Origin: Anabas testudineus
Lineage: Eukaryota > Chordata > Actinopteri > Anabantiformes > Anabantidae
Direction: 5' to 3'
DNA: 64,000 nt
Assembly: GCF_900324465.2 (NCBI RefSeq)
Contig: NC_046611.1
Location: forward strand, 868,001 to 932,000
Below the pieces are notes generated by a model that worked only from the letters and a program-made list of their open reading frames with translations, made no database searches and was not told the DNA's origin. The first letter of the stretch is position 1, and every line of letters starts with the position of its first letter. Positions 25,413-49,537 of this stretch are shown here, piece after piece. Made by a program: the position numbers and the translations under genes.

Positions 25413-26386
25413 AAAGGAAAGAGACAAAAGAAGAAACCAACATAAATACAGTATATATTTAACAGGTAAAAGTATGGACGAAGATGCAGCCATTTTCTGC
25501 ATTTTCTCCTAAACATTGAAAATAAATTACATTATATGACATTTAATTTCTAAGGCATTTATTAAAGACAAAAACCAGATATCTGCTCATATAGTATACA
25601 TGTTGACATTATGTTTTGTAAAAGATGTTACACATTCTTTGTTTTCTATTTAGGTATTTTACATTTCCACAGAAATGTTGAAGTGTTTGTATATCATAAT
25701 AAGAATTAGGAACAGATAGAGGTTACTGAGATCAAGAAACTAAAATAAAAACAGACCCAACTTTACAGCAAACAATTCAAACATAAAATAGGTGACAGAA
25801 ATACTTCAGGTATGTTTTTCATTCTTGCTTTTTTTAAAATAAAATTTTCTGTGTCCCCCAGAGGAAACATCCTGTTCAGAAAAGTCAAATATTACAAGCA
25901 AAGAGACATTCAAAAGTTTATTGCGACAGAGCTCCCATCATTCATGCAGAAACTAAGAAACAACAAAGACAACAAAAGGGCCAGAGCCACAGGTATGAAT
26001 CTGTAGAGTTGAATACTTTTTTTCAGCTTCAGTTTACTTCTGCTTTTCTGCAACAATTAGAAATAGAGCAACAACAAACCAGCGACATGCAGCAGCTGAA
26101 ATAACCAACATGACGGAACAAATAACGTGTCTTTTTTAACTTTGTCAAGGTAATTAGTAATAAGCCCCATGAATAAAGTATCATTCTTCACTCAACACCA
26201 CAGCTGGTGGACTGTACAGATACATACATGAACAAAGACAGAGTCTGGATGTATTGTGCAGAACAACCATCATTTCCCAAGGAGGCTCCAACACCAGGGT
26301 GAGCCATAACACCAACAAAACACAGGGTCTAGGACTAGAATCAACATCTGTGATTTTTCTAAATTGAATAAATGTTGACAGGACAG

Positions 26387-26392
26387 TTTATT
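26387..26392 (-). terminator. Candidate poly(A) signal of TBX19
   Basis: TTTATT on the plus strand, 612 bases below the TBX19 stop codon. Another candidate is at 25917-25922. Choice between them is a guess. Confidence 0.35.
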
Positions 26393-27003
26393 AAACAGTG
26401 AGAAAGTCACAGTACTGTATATTTACATGCATCGTAACTAAATGTTACCAGTTTGATGGTTTCCAGACATCATAACAATAAAGACCGCCAGCAGATTTAG
26501 TAGCTGCTGATGTCAGTGAGCACTAGTACTTCACAATAACCACCAGGACGTTTAGCTGTCAGTGGTTACTATTAGGTACAAATACTCAAAGTATAAATAG
26601 TGGCCTAATGTGGTAAATGGTAGCCACCAGCAGTCACTGTGCAAAAATGAAATGACTTTTTAGTTATCTGCAGTAACTAGTAGCCACATTTAAATATGAG
26701 CAGTATGTAAAAATAAATACCAGTACTTATAGATGTCCCTATCCGGGGCTTTCAGTATGTTGAACTGACTGACTAGTAGTCACCAATAAGTCAAACAGTA
26801 ACCACATGTAGCCACCACAGGTAACTAGTAAGCTGGGTTTCCACTGCAGAAAGATAACTGAAACATGACCTGGAGCTTCCTGGGACGTCTTATCACCTGA
26901 ACCTTTAGATTAAAGGTAAAACCAACTCCAGAGGCAACGAGTTCCTTTAATGGAAACCACCTGTGATCACCACGTTCATCCCTTGAGCCAATTACTCGTC
27001 TCC

Positions 27004-38662
<11,659 letters not shown>

Positions 38663-38762
38663 CTAGAGACACAAACAAAGACACATAACTGTAGTAACTC
38701 AAACCTTTGTTAATTGGAGTCTTTGGATGATTAGTTGTGTTGAAATACAACTTAACAGAAAC

Positions 38763-39438
38763 ACACTTCCCCTGACAAAAAAAGCCACACACTCTAATAT
38801 TTCGTTGCCTTTAAGCTTCTGCAATGCTGCGTTGGGTTAAGGTCTGGACTCTGTGGAGGCCAATCCATGTGTAAAAATGATGTGTCCTGCTCCCTGAACC
38901 ACTCTTTCACAGTTTCACAGGAAGAATCAATTGATTGGTCATTGAGTATATTCAGGTAGTCAGCTGACCTCAACCTAGACCTGACCAACTGCAGCAACCC
39001 CAGATCATAGCACTGCCCCCACAGTCTTGTACAGTAGGCACTAGACATGATGGGTGCATCACTTCACCCTCCTCTCTTCTTAACCTGATGCTCCATCACT
39101 CTGGAACAGGGTCAATCTGGACTCATCAGACCACATGACCTTCTTCCATTGTACAGTTCTTAACCCAGTTTTAGTAGTTTCATCAATCTCCTCAGATGTT
39201 TTCTTTCATTCAAATCAATAATTTGACCCTTCTGAAATAGATTAACATCTTTTCCACAACCACAGGATGTGTCTTCAGACATGGTTGTTTAAGAAATGAG
39301 AAGCTACTCACTGCATCAGTTAGAGTTAAAGAACTTGTTGGCAGCTGAAACATAATCATCCATGCAGTAATTATCCAGTGGGAGGCTCTTACCTTAGTTA
39401 AATCCAGGTGGTGACTTTTTTTTTGGACAGGCAGTGTA
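38763..39438 (-). mobile_element. Tc1/mariner non-autonomous derivative, both ends present
   Basis: The right end reads GGACAGGCAGTGT and the left end ACACTTCCCCTGACAAAAAAAG, recognisable as the inverted ends of a fish Tc1 element. On the minus strand, transposase remains include [20 protein letters not shown] and SPDLNP, the region around the last catalytic acidic residue. Most of the transposase is deleted: after GGGTTAAGAACTGT the sequence jumps straight to ACAATGGAAGAAGG. It lies upstream of the TBX19 first coding exon. Confidence 0.85.
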
Positions 39439-42400
39439 TTAATCTAGTCTTAATAAGACAACTTTGAACTAAATCAACTCTTAGTGAGAACTGTACTTCT
39501 AATTGTCTGAATAATGAGGTAGTTTGAAAAAGTAAGTCAAACAGGAATCTAAATCTTCCAGTCAGTCCACTTTCATCTCTCAATGAGAATTCACTGATTT
39601 GCAAAATGTTGCTTTTCACATTTAAAGTGTATTTATTTAAATGCTTTGAATTTTTGTAATACATTTTTTAATTAAATAAATAGTTTTTCTTGAATCGTTC
39701 ACATGATCAGTTTTGTTCATTAATTCTGTCTTAGTAAGAAAGCTTTCGAAAGGACAAACAGTTTTGCTGTAATCAGGAGCTGGTTGTTTAGATGTCCCTG
39801 AGGTTTCCATATAATATAAATAATAATAAATAATAAAATAATAAAGACCATCAATGGTGTCATAAATATTTGTGTTAAACCACAATAAGGGAACAGCGGA
39901 GACGTCTGACTGCTTGAAGTCGTCAGATGATCAGTTTTGTTGAAATACTTTAAACAAAATGACCAAACTGTAATCGTGATCATTTGAATACATTTGTGCT
40001 GACTGTTCCACCTACTGCTCGTTGGACTGTTTTGCGGGATTTTTACCAGCAGTAAAGTGTCTTTTTTTTCAACACATATTTTGAAAATAACACAGGCTGT
40101 CGTCTGCATATGGTTGCACATTATATATAGCAACAGGAACCGTGTACATTCCTCGTAACACTGACTCTTTTTTAACTTTCACTTTCTTCTGAATATGAAT
40201 TTTTAAATTCAGGGTTCAACAGTGCAACAGTATATTTTGTATGGAGCTTGTTCCAACATGTCACTGAAGCAATTAGATACGTAAACTGGGTAAATATGTA
40301 AAGCTGAGATGTTGTATCTTTCATGTCTGAATGATTCAAATATTCCAGCTGTCTTCTGTTGGTTTCTGTACACATCTCCTCAAAATCTCAAAACTGTAAA
40401 TAAATAGACTGTGACATTGAACTGATCTGAGCACAGCGGAAATAAAAAGTCCTGAGTTAAATGTCTGAGAGTCAAACCTGAACTTGTAAAAGCAGTGATG
40501 GATGTTAAAAGCTTTTTGAATTAAATGTTTACATCTGTGTGACATTTGCTAAGACTGTTTTTACTCTTTTTTATAAAACACTGGTTAAGAAAAAGGAGAG
40601 TTTTTTGCGTTTTACTCATCTACTGAGCTGAATTAACAACTGAGATATGAGTCGGTCAAAATCACATCTCCAGTGGAACCTTCAATAAAGGTTCAGTCTT
40701 ATTGTTTCAGACAGTTTAACACCTGTTCAGACTTTTCTGTTAAACTATCTTTAAATTTATTTCATGACTGAATGTGTGATGAAGATGTTTTACAGCTTTA
40801 CTCACATTTACTGCAGAGTTACTAGAGCAATGACATTCTGTTCAGATTTTCAAAACTAGTGTTATTGTGAACACTGTTTTATTTGTCTGTGCTGCAACTC
40901 TCTCTGAACATTTAGGATTTCACTTCTGTGGAACAATGGAAATACAAACAGGCGTGTGATGATTTTATTTACATGCATGAGAATTAAATTAGTTGAACCT
41001 CATCAGAACAAGCCTTTCATCAGATTTTTTTAAATGTATTTTCTTCTCACTGCAGTTCATATGATTAAAAAGGAATAAGTAAAAATCTACTGAAAATCAA
41101 ACAATAGTCATACATAAACTGTTATTTGCTGGAAAACATAATTAATATAACTGTACATCGTCATGTTAACTAATTTATGTGAACCCCTAAAAATGAACTA
41201 TAATCAGTTTAAATATAAATAAATAATAAAAGTCATGAAAACATGTTGGAAACATTTTCGAAGTTTATGATTTACCTGTCATGAATATGAATTTATTAGT
41301 GTGACAGATTGTGAGTTCACAATATGAATATCCATAACTAAACTATGAGAAAGAGTATTAATTATGTTGAGGGACAATTGGGGCTTCTGAGACATAACTA
41401 GCATATAACTAGAAATTAACCTTCATTTATTAAATAATCCTCTTTTCTGATATTCCTGATATTCCTCCTTTGAATATTTGAATATTTCTACAACTACAAA
41501 TCAACAAAAATCAACACGTCAATCCACACCTACATTTTTTCTATTTCTACTTATTACGTTATTAAATATATAAGTAACAACTTATATATAATTAACATTT
41601 AATACTCTAATTACATAATTATGATCTCCTGGTTGACGGAGTGAAGGATTTCAGTTCTGTTGATGGATTCAAAGGAAACGTTGAATTTCTGGTTAATGAC
41701 TGGTTGATTTTCAAAGAAGAGTATAATAATAATTATTCAAATCAATGAATATAAATAAGTAAAATCTATAAATTAAAAATAAAATCAAAGTATCGATATT
41801 CGGTTAAAAATAGCTCAATACAATAAAAATTCAAAACAGCTTTCAATAAAAACTAAAACTAAAAACACCTCAAATAAAATCAATCATGTTTTAGTCACCA
41901 TCTTAACAAACTTTTAAATATTTCAGGTGCAGTTTTCTAAAATAAATTAACAACAATAATACATTTACACTGATGTCTAAAGGTGTTTTGGCAATAATCA
42001 ATAAAAATACAAGTAAATGACCATAAATAAGAGCAGATTTAAAAAAACAAAAAAACTTGCCTGTGACACACGGCACGGTGCTGCAAAGGTGAAATAATCC
42101 CAAAATAAACTGTTAATGAACAATATCTGTTAATTAATGATGACTATTCATTAGGAGTGGATTCGTCTTTGTGATGTGAAGCTGTTCAGCCTCCAACTGA
42201 ACACATCAGAAACAATCAGAGGTTTTCAGTCTGACTTTAGCTCGCTCTACCACCCTCTCTCCCTCCCTCTCTCACACACACAGCTTACTTCCCTCAACCA
42301 CTCAATTTCAATTTCACTGAGGCTTTATTGGCCTGTAATTAAGATTTAAAAAACGTGGGACCAAAGCAAAAATGAAGTAACAAATACAGTATGTGAGAAA

Positions 42401-45353
42401 AATGAATCTGTGTATCGATACCAGACACCACACACTGATGTAAAGTTGTTACAAGAGGAAAATAAAAACTGCCAAACTATGATCAAAATCCAACTGGGTC
42501 ATGAGTCGTCTCCTTCCCTCTGCTGTTCAGGCATTTCTAAACTCTGTGTTTGTGAACGCAGCCGTGCGCAGTGGGTTCCCTGCTGCCGACTCTTCTTTAT
42601 GTCTTGGTGTGTATATGAACAACAACAACAGTCAGTAAGCTTTTTAAAAATAGTCTCAGAAATGGACCAATCTGAAAACAATCACAACCTCAGCGTGTGT
42701 TTTATCGTGGACGAGCAGAACTGATCATGAACAGCTTCCAAAAAAAGGCTGGCTTCACATGTCCGTTTAGACTGGATGTGCTGGACTCAGGTCTTCGTGT
42801 TTGATGGAAAACTGAGCATGTGGATAAAGGAAACCACATTTTTGAAAATGGTCTTCAGAGTCCTTGTGGATAAATGGCACAGTGTTACGTAGTTTGATAA
42901 TCTGATCTTTAAACTAACTTCAGCACTTGTGGGTTGTGTTACAGTGAATTAGACTTTTGAATTAGAATTTGAGTTAAATTCTAATCTTGAATCTGGATGA
43001 GAATCTGCAGAGTGGATGTCTGGAAACATTTTTACATAGTAGAACAAATTCTGGCATAAAAATCCTTATGGACACACTGCACGGACACCTTCCTCCTGTA
43101 AAATCCATACACGCAGCAGGTTATTAGGAGTTAGGAGACCTCTCGCAGCTGTTATGACACAAAGCAGCAGAGAGTCAGGTTGGAAGGATGCGTGAGAACA
43201 CACAGGACTTTGCCACATGACTGACATTCGATTCCAGAGTGAAACATATCAATTTGACTAATCAATTAATCAGCTAAAATTTTTGTTGATTTGACTAATC
43301 CATCATTTTTGGACCAACGACACCAGGATTTAAAAGAATGGACGTGCGCCGTCCCACTGGAGGTTTAAATGTCATACGACCGTGTTGATGAAAAACACCA
43401 GAAGCTGTTCAGATCAGCATGTAATGGAGAATAGGTCAAATCCAAAACGCATTCAAAGCGACATACGATATCTGGACTGTGGCTGCTGCCTTTAAAAGAG
43501 AGTGTGTGTGTTTTAATCATTGCCCAGAGGAGGTGGAGATTACAGGCTTTAGAGACTTAACAGGCGGAAAGAAGACAAACGAGGGGGGCAGGTAAACGTC
43601 AGACAAACAACTTTTCTCTACTCAAGAAATTAATAATTAATGTCTGACAACTACCCTTTTGGTTTTGTTGCAACATGCGGCGCTGACAGGAATGCAGCCC
43701 TGTCACTGTTCCTGTAGGATACATGTTGTATTAAGTCAGAGACGTCTGCAGGAAGTTTTCACTTCACAGCTTCATACAAACAGCTGAAAAACTTTTCTTA
43801 AATACAAACATAAATATTTATTACAATAATTCAACAGTAAAAACAGACAACAGGCTAAATTTAGACATAAAACACAATAGGTGTTGAAAGAAAAGGATGA
43901 ACAGCTTCCTGCCTCAGTTAGTGCTAATGCAAATCGGAAACATTTAGACAGATTTAGATATTTAACACAATTAACCTGTGTACACTTCCTACAGGTACAG
44001 ACCCTGTAGTTCAAAACCGATCAGGCTGAGGATATACTTGCTGTTGACCAACGTCTAGACAACAGCAGCATCATAAACATCATTGTACTGTGAACATTCA
44101 CTTTCCAACAACATAACCAGAACCCACAGCAACACTCAACAACAAGATGTCAATGTTGGGATCACAACAGAAAAACACCAAGAATTACATGAACGTCAGG
44201 GATGAAGATGTGGGTGCAGTCCTGTACTGTACAGGATTACATCTTGCATATGCACAGAGTTAATATCTGATGATGTGTACAACTGAAATTGCAAATTTCA
44301 AATTGCATGGGATTTAGTAAAAGCAAGTATATCCCTGGCCTTAGTGGAGTTCCCCAGGGCTCGCTGCTTGGGCCAATTTCATTTCCTTTTTATACGCTAC
44401 CTGTAGTGCGTGAAACATCCAGTTTTTTAGTTTCTAAAACTGTTGGTATTGGTCATTCTCAGAATTTAGAGCTCATTTTCATGAGGAAGTAATATGTGCC
44501 ATGTACCCAGTGCATCATGACCTAGTGATGTGTTTTTAACAATGGAGCTCTAAGGCAGAGATGAAACAGGTGTACAGACCACTTAATGTGTCTGCATATC
44601 ATATATATATTTATATTGTTATATTATTATTTTGGGATGTAATTTTACAAAGGTTACCGCTCCTACAACATGTAGAGGAATTTAATTGATGACACATTTC
44701 AGATTTTGAGAGGTGGTGGTCACTGTACATTTCATCATAAATATTACTGAACCATGTGAAATTTCAGCAGCAATGCTCGTTCATTTACCAGCGGTAGTGT
44801 GCCACAAATGCATCTCTTTGTAAATGGCAAGCTTAGATTTGTTTTCACTTTTATTTTTTTGCCTGTTTAAAGTGGCTGTTTTTCTATTAAATTATTTAAT
44901 TATTGCTACTAACTAAGTAGAACTAACCAAGGCTAATTTGTTCTTAATTCAGATTCACTCCACCCTAAAGTGTGAACTGTGCAGCTGCATCAAAATCTAA
45001 AAAAATATAAATACTAGATAAAACATCAGGATCTGAGGCTGACAATTTCTGGTTCTTTAAATTGACACTGAATCCAGATCTGGTGTGACCCCGGAAACTG
45101 GCTCCTGGTAAATGCTCAGGTGGAACAAACTGAAAACAATTACACTAATAATTTAAAGCTACTAAAACAACACAAACTGTACATGTATTAAGAAATGTTT
45201 TTTATGTATCTCCATGAGACTTGATTTTAAGACTTCTACTGGTTTCAAGGCTGAAATATTTTAAGGCTTTGGCCCCTGCTGATTGGATACAAACCACACA
45301 GTAACCTGCATCCTGATTGGTCAGACAGGAGTAGACGCAGGGGGGAGAGACGT
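39439..45353. other. Intergenic region between TBX19 and SFT2D2
   Basis: Nearly 6 kb of AT-rich sequence upstream of TBX19. I find no exon with both splice sites and a recognisable product. The only identified piece is the LINE scrap at 44285-44495. A pyrimidine-rich block at 42240-42300 and a GC-richer stretch at 43320-43590 stand out slightly and could hold regulatory or transcription start sites. Confidence 0.5.
44285..44495 (+). mobile_element. L2/CR1-like LINE reverse-transcriptase remnant
   Basis: One frame reads YIPGLSGVPQGSLLGPISFP, the conserved palm motif of non-LTR reverse transcriptases, followed by FYTLPV as in fish L2-type elements. Nothing else of the element remains open, so it is a dead fragment. 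Confidence 0.75.
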
Positions 45354-48300
45354 CTATATACACATTGAAAATAACTTGATGACAGCATCTCTGAAAAACA
45401 GAGAGAGGAGAAATTAAAACCGTGTCTGACAGCTGATTAATTAAGTCATACTTTGTGTTTATTAGAGAGGTCTGAAGCTGATAGGAAAGATCCAGGCAGG
45501 TTTATTGGATCATGAGACACTGGAGTCATTCAGTGTAAGTTTGCGGTCTGTTACGTGTCTTGGTGGTCATTTTATAAAAGATGGACGACAGCTCTGAAAG
45601 CAAAAACTGATCACTGAAGAACTTATAAAAACTAATTATGTAATTGCTGTTTAACGTCTACTAGCTCCAACTCCACCACAACAGGTTCAATTTCATTCAC
45701 TATTGTTTGTCGCACATTGAAAAACTCATTGCCACAGTAACCCCACTGCCAACTAGTGGTTAGGTTGTGCAATTGCAGAGTGATGCAGCCACACCAGTGT
45801 TCAGGCTTTAGACTGGTTTGGATATATTGTGAGTACAGTTGTGTATGTTTGTATGTTACCTGGCAAAGGGGATGTATGAAAGGCCGTACCTGAGATGGAC
45901 AGCAGCAGTTAGAAAGGTGACACATACACAAAGATATATATTTATTAAATATATATGTACGTGTGTATTATACCAGGTGAAGGCCAGAAACTGAAGGATA
46001 CAGAAGAGCAGAGCAAGGCCGTTATTCTTCCACTGGAGAGAAGAAGAACAAAACAGAGACAGGGACAAGTGATTTTCATGAATGTTTCAGTATGATGTGT
46101 TAACTCTGACAACACATTCAATCCTTGCCCTGTCCGCTCACACTGTATGAGTCATTCAGTCACCCGCAATGTCTCCATGCCGATTTGATCAATAAAGTTT
46201 AAGCTTTTTTCTGCCTAATACACAGCTGTTTTCACTGTTGGGACATCTGACATAGAAAAATCTTCACAAAATTGACTCTATGTCTTATTTGTGTGTTTGT
46301 CTTTCTCACCCAGAAAGCAGAACATAGCGTCAGTGCCAGACAGACCTGCAATGACACAGAGAAACAATGATGGTTTGAACTTCTGGTTCTGGTCTATAGA
46401 GTGCAACCTTTAGCACTATGAACAGAATGAAAAATAAAATCTTGTGATCTTTTAGAATTTCCTAAAAGAAGGAAGAACAGAAGGAAAGTCACTATGCTAT
46501 GTTTGTTTGTTTTAAATTTAAAAACAAAATCTGACAAATCTGTTCAGTTTATTATACAAATCACCATTGCTCAATGAAACAACTCGTCATTTGTTACAGG
46601 TGAGTTTGTTCTCACCAGCATGATGACTGTGGCGAGCGCCCTCTCTTTAGCACACATTGTCTTCAGTTGCCTCCATGGACCGATCAGAAACATGGTGCTG
46701 ACATCACATTAAAAGAAATAGAACATCATCAATTCACTGTTTAAGATGAGACACTTCACTGGAAATGTAGATAAAGCATTGATAGTTTCTACTCAAATAC
46801 TACATCTAGATTAATCAAGCATCTAAACAAATAAAACTGAGGCTTGAGGGGTGAAAATAGGATTTAGAAGTAAAAGTTTCAATATTAACATGATTATGCA
46901 GGATTGCAAAATGTTTTATAACATGTTTGATTGGCTCAAAGAAGAGCATAATACTGACTTCCACCACTAGAGAGCAATGCTTCCTTTCCTAAAACCAAGC
47001 ACAAAATGCTGACCCGAAAACAGACCCACAAGGATGATGGGTAATGTAGTCTCCAGATTAATGGGTGGTAGACAGTTTGGATTATCAGGAAATTAAATAG
47101 TGACGCTGCTGACCTCCTTTATGCCCTATTTGATCCGGTTCAGTCGGATCTGGACTACATGAGTCTGGATCTGTGTGGCTGTTAGACCGGGTCACACCAG
47201 TTACCTGGCCAGAGCGAAGATGTTTCCCACACTATAGAGGACAGCGAACACAGCGAGGCCGGCACCTGGGATCCACAACATAGCGGTACCCTGAATACAA
47301 AGAAAAACTGTTACCATGGATGCAGACGTTAATAGATACTGTTACCACAGAAACAGATAAATTACAGGATGCACAAAAATGGTCAAATGTTGCTATAAAA
47401 CAGACAGTCATACTGTTACCTTGGCTACAAAAAGATACTGTTACCATGGATAAAGTACATTTTACCATGGAAACAGAGAGAAAAGACTGATAAGCTGCTA
47501 CAGACAGCATCACAAGAAGTGTTGCCATGGACTAAAAAAAACACTGATATTAACATGGAAACACACAGAAGGACAGACTTACCTTGGTTACACACACAAG
47601 ATTAAAACATTCTCAGAGTGCTGCCATGGAAACAGACAAGCAAGCTGTTATTGTAGAAACAAACAGAAAAGACAAACTTTAATTTAAGACAGACCATTGT
47701 CACGGATACAAACAGAAAAAGCAAGACAGGTTGTAAATATAGAAACAGACCGGAAAGACAGGGTGAAGGGGGCAAGCTGTTACCATGAACACCAACATGT
47801 AGTCAGGCAAAGAGAGGCAAGACCGATGGATGATGTGTACAGATTGTTGCCATAGAAACCAACAGTGTTGTGTTACCACAGAAACAGTATTAAGCGTCAC
47901 TGTTACAATCTGACTGACTCACCAGGATCGAGCAGACCCCACCCAGAATGAAGCAGATCAGGAAACCCTTCATTCTCGTCCCCCAGGACAGTGTTGATGC
48001 CTGATTGGCTCTCTGCAGAGAAGACTCATCATCATCATCCTCATCATCACTTGTATATTTTGTATGTTTAGTAAATTAAAACATAAAACACATATAAAAA
48101 CACAGTTGACTGTGACGTGTATCTGTAACATATGTGTCTGTACAGGCTGATTTCTGCAGAAAATAAATTCAAACAGCTGTAAACCCATTACAAACTAACC
48201 AATCTAGAAACTGAGAGAGATCAAGTCTGAAGTGTTTTTATGTGAAGGGTTTTCTTTTGAAATTGGGAAAACATCTACACACAAGAATACATTGATGGAG

Positions 48301-49537
48301 AGGCCAGGAAGTCAATGAGTCAGATGCTGAACCCTAACTCCACTGTGTCCTCTAGGATATGTGTTCGTATGTGCTACTATGAAATAGGTTGTAAGTTGTC
48401 TTGTTACTGCCTTGTTAATAAATATATCTGTACCTAGCAGAGATGTTCAGGTTTAAACATTGATTCCTTCAGGTTAAACAAAATATTGACAGAGTTTTAT
48501 CCCACTGAACAGGTTCAGATTAATGTAAAATACACGTGTACACGTGTGACTGTAAACATTCAACCAGATGTTCTCTTCTAAAGTTCTTTCTTTTTCTTTC
48601 ACTGTCTGTAAGAAAACAAATGAGGCTGTTTACAACATTGATTTTTGAATACAACGAGTCTTCAACGTATGCATTTTTAAAGTTAGTCTACCTCTGTGTC
48701 TATGGATTCTGTTGATAATGACGTAACAGAACCGGGTGATAACTGGGATGTTAGCATGGTCTTTTTAAAGAATATGTTAAAACCATTAAAAGGGTTTAGT
48801 AACATAGAACATAGAAAATTGATGTCTAATTATCCATATAAACAGCCTATTGTTGCTTCAAACTACAAGTGTTTAAGGAATTTATCTTTTGTGGATAACT
48901 TTGAACTTTTAACAATTACTCATGTACAAAGCCTTGTTCGTTTATATGTGTCAAAATGACTTTGAATTAATTAATTAACTTAGCAATTTGAATAAAAGTA
49001 AGGTATTAATGTGACTTCAGATAGACAGTGTTTAGAAATATAAAGCATATGGAAGACTTAGTGTACTGTAAAATATTATACTATACTTACTATATTTTAT
49101 AATATAGTCTTATTTTTTTTTTATTATACAACTATAATAACCAACAGCTGAAAGTCGGCATTTGAGAGACTACAACAATGGAATAACTTTATTATTATTG
49201 CTATTTTTGTTTGTTAAAGGATAAATCGTTCTTCAAACTGTTGCTTATTCACTTTATGTGAACTGAAAACCTCAACTCATAATATGCGTTTAATTTAAGT
49301 TATACTGTTGGTACTTACTTCAGGAAACAGCTGTTTTACCTGTTAGTTAGTGAGGTTTGTGTGACTTTATCCGTAATAACTTTGTTATTTTATTGATATT
49401 TTCCTGACACAAAAACAGCAGCTAACGTGCTAACATGCTAATAACAACAGATGCTAGCTGCCGTTCACCTCCAGTATCCCCGTCCCGTCCGAGTTTCCAT
49501 CGTCCTGGCCGCTCAGCACCCTCTTTAATTTATCCAT
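45354..49537 (-). CDS. sft2d2: SFT2 domain-containing protein 2 (vesicle transport protein)
   Basis: Eight coding exons, from the ATG downwards: 49469-49537, 47923-48012, 47205-47290, 46616-46697, 46310-46345, 45974-46032, 45860-45889 and 45354-45390; 489 bases, 162 residues (human 160). It starts MDKLKRVLSGQDD. Four membrane segments are visible: about residues 36-55 (KGFLICFILGGVCSIL), 62-82 (AGLAVFAVLYSVGNIFALA), 102-121 (ALATVIMLVCLALTLCSAFW) and 124-143 (NNGLALLFCILQFLAFTW). The motif FLIGPWRQLK lies in the loop between segments 2 and 3, and the tail is YIPFARDAVIKLFSMCI. The family acts in fusion of retrograde endosome-derived vesicles with the Golgi. All phases close correctly. The neighbour TBX19 is also its neighbour in human. 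Confidence 0.95.
47310..47885. repeat. Cluster of GTTACCATGGAAAC-like motifs in SFT2D2 intron 2
   Basis: At least ten related words are scattered over 580 bases: 47310, 47341, 47415, 47440, 47461, 47521, 47621, 47779, 47846 and 47872. They resemble the palindromic X-box bound by RFX factors (GTTRCCATGGNAAC). Spacing is irregular, so it is either a decayed tandem repeat or a binding-site cluster. Confidence 0.6.

Larger units (their letters stand above)
25131..27003. other. Region between PCID2 promoter and TBX19 stop
   Basis: No exon is recognised. It includes the repeat tail at 25313-25412 and the TBX19 3' UTR on the minus strand; a minus-strand AATAAA at 26387-26392 would give a UTR of about 0.6 kb. 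From 26510 to 26835 the sequence is a very degenerate repeat of AGTAACCAC/TAGTAGCCACC-like words. Confidence 0.5.

Noticed and set aside
25812-26006. 64-codon frame between PCID2 and TBX19 as a remnant of CUL4A
   Set aside because: The basic, Lys-rich product has no cullin motif and no splice sites with matching phase.
48696-48959. An 87-codon frame in SFT2D2 intron 1 (starting MSMDSVDNDVTEPG)
   Set aside because: It has ordinary composition and slight likeness to BESS-type motifs of transposon proteins (FLKNMLKPLK), but is too short and unsupported to call a gene or element remnant.
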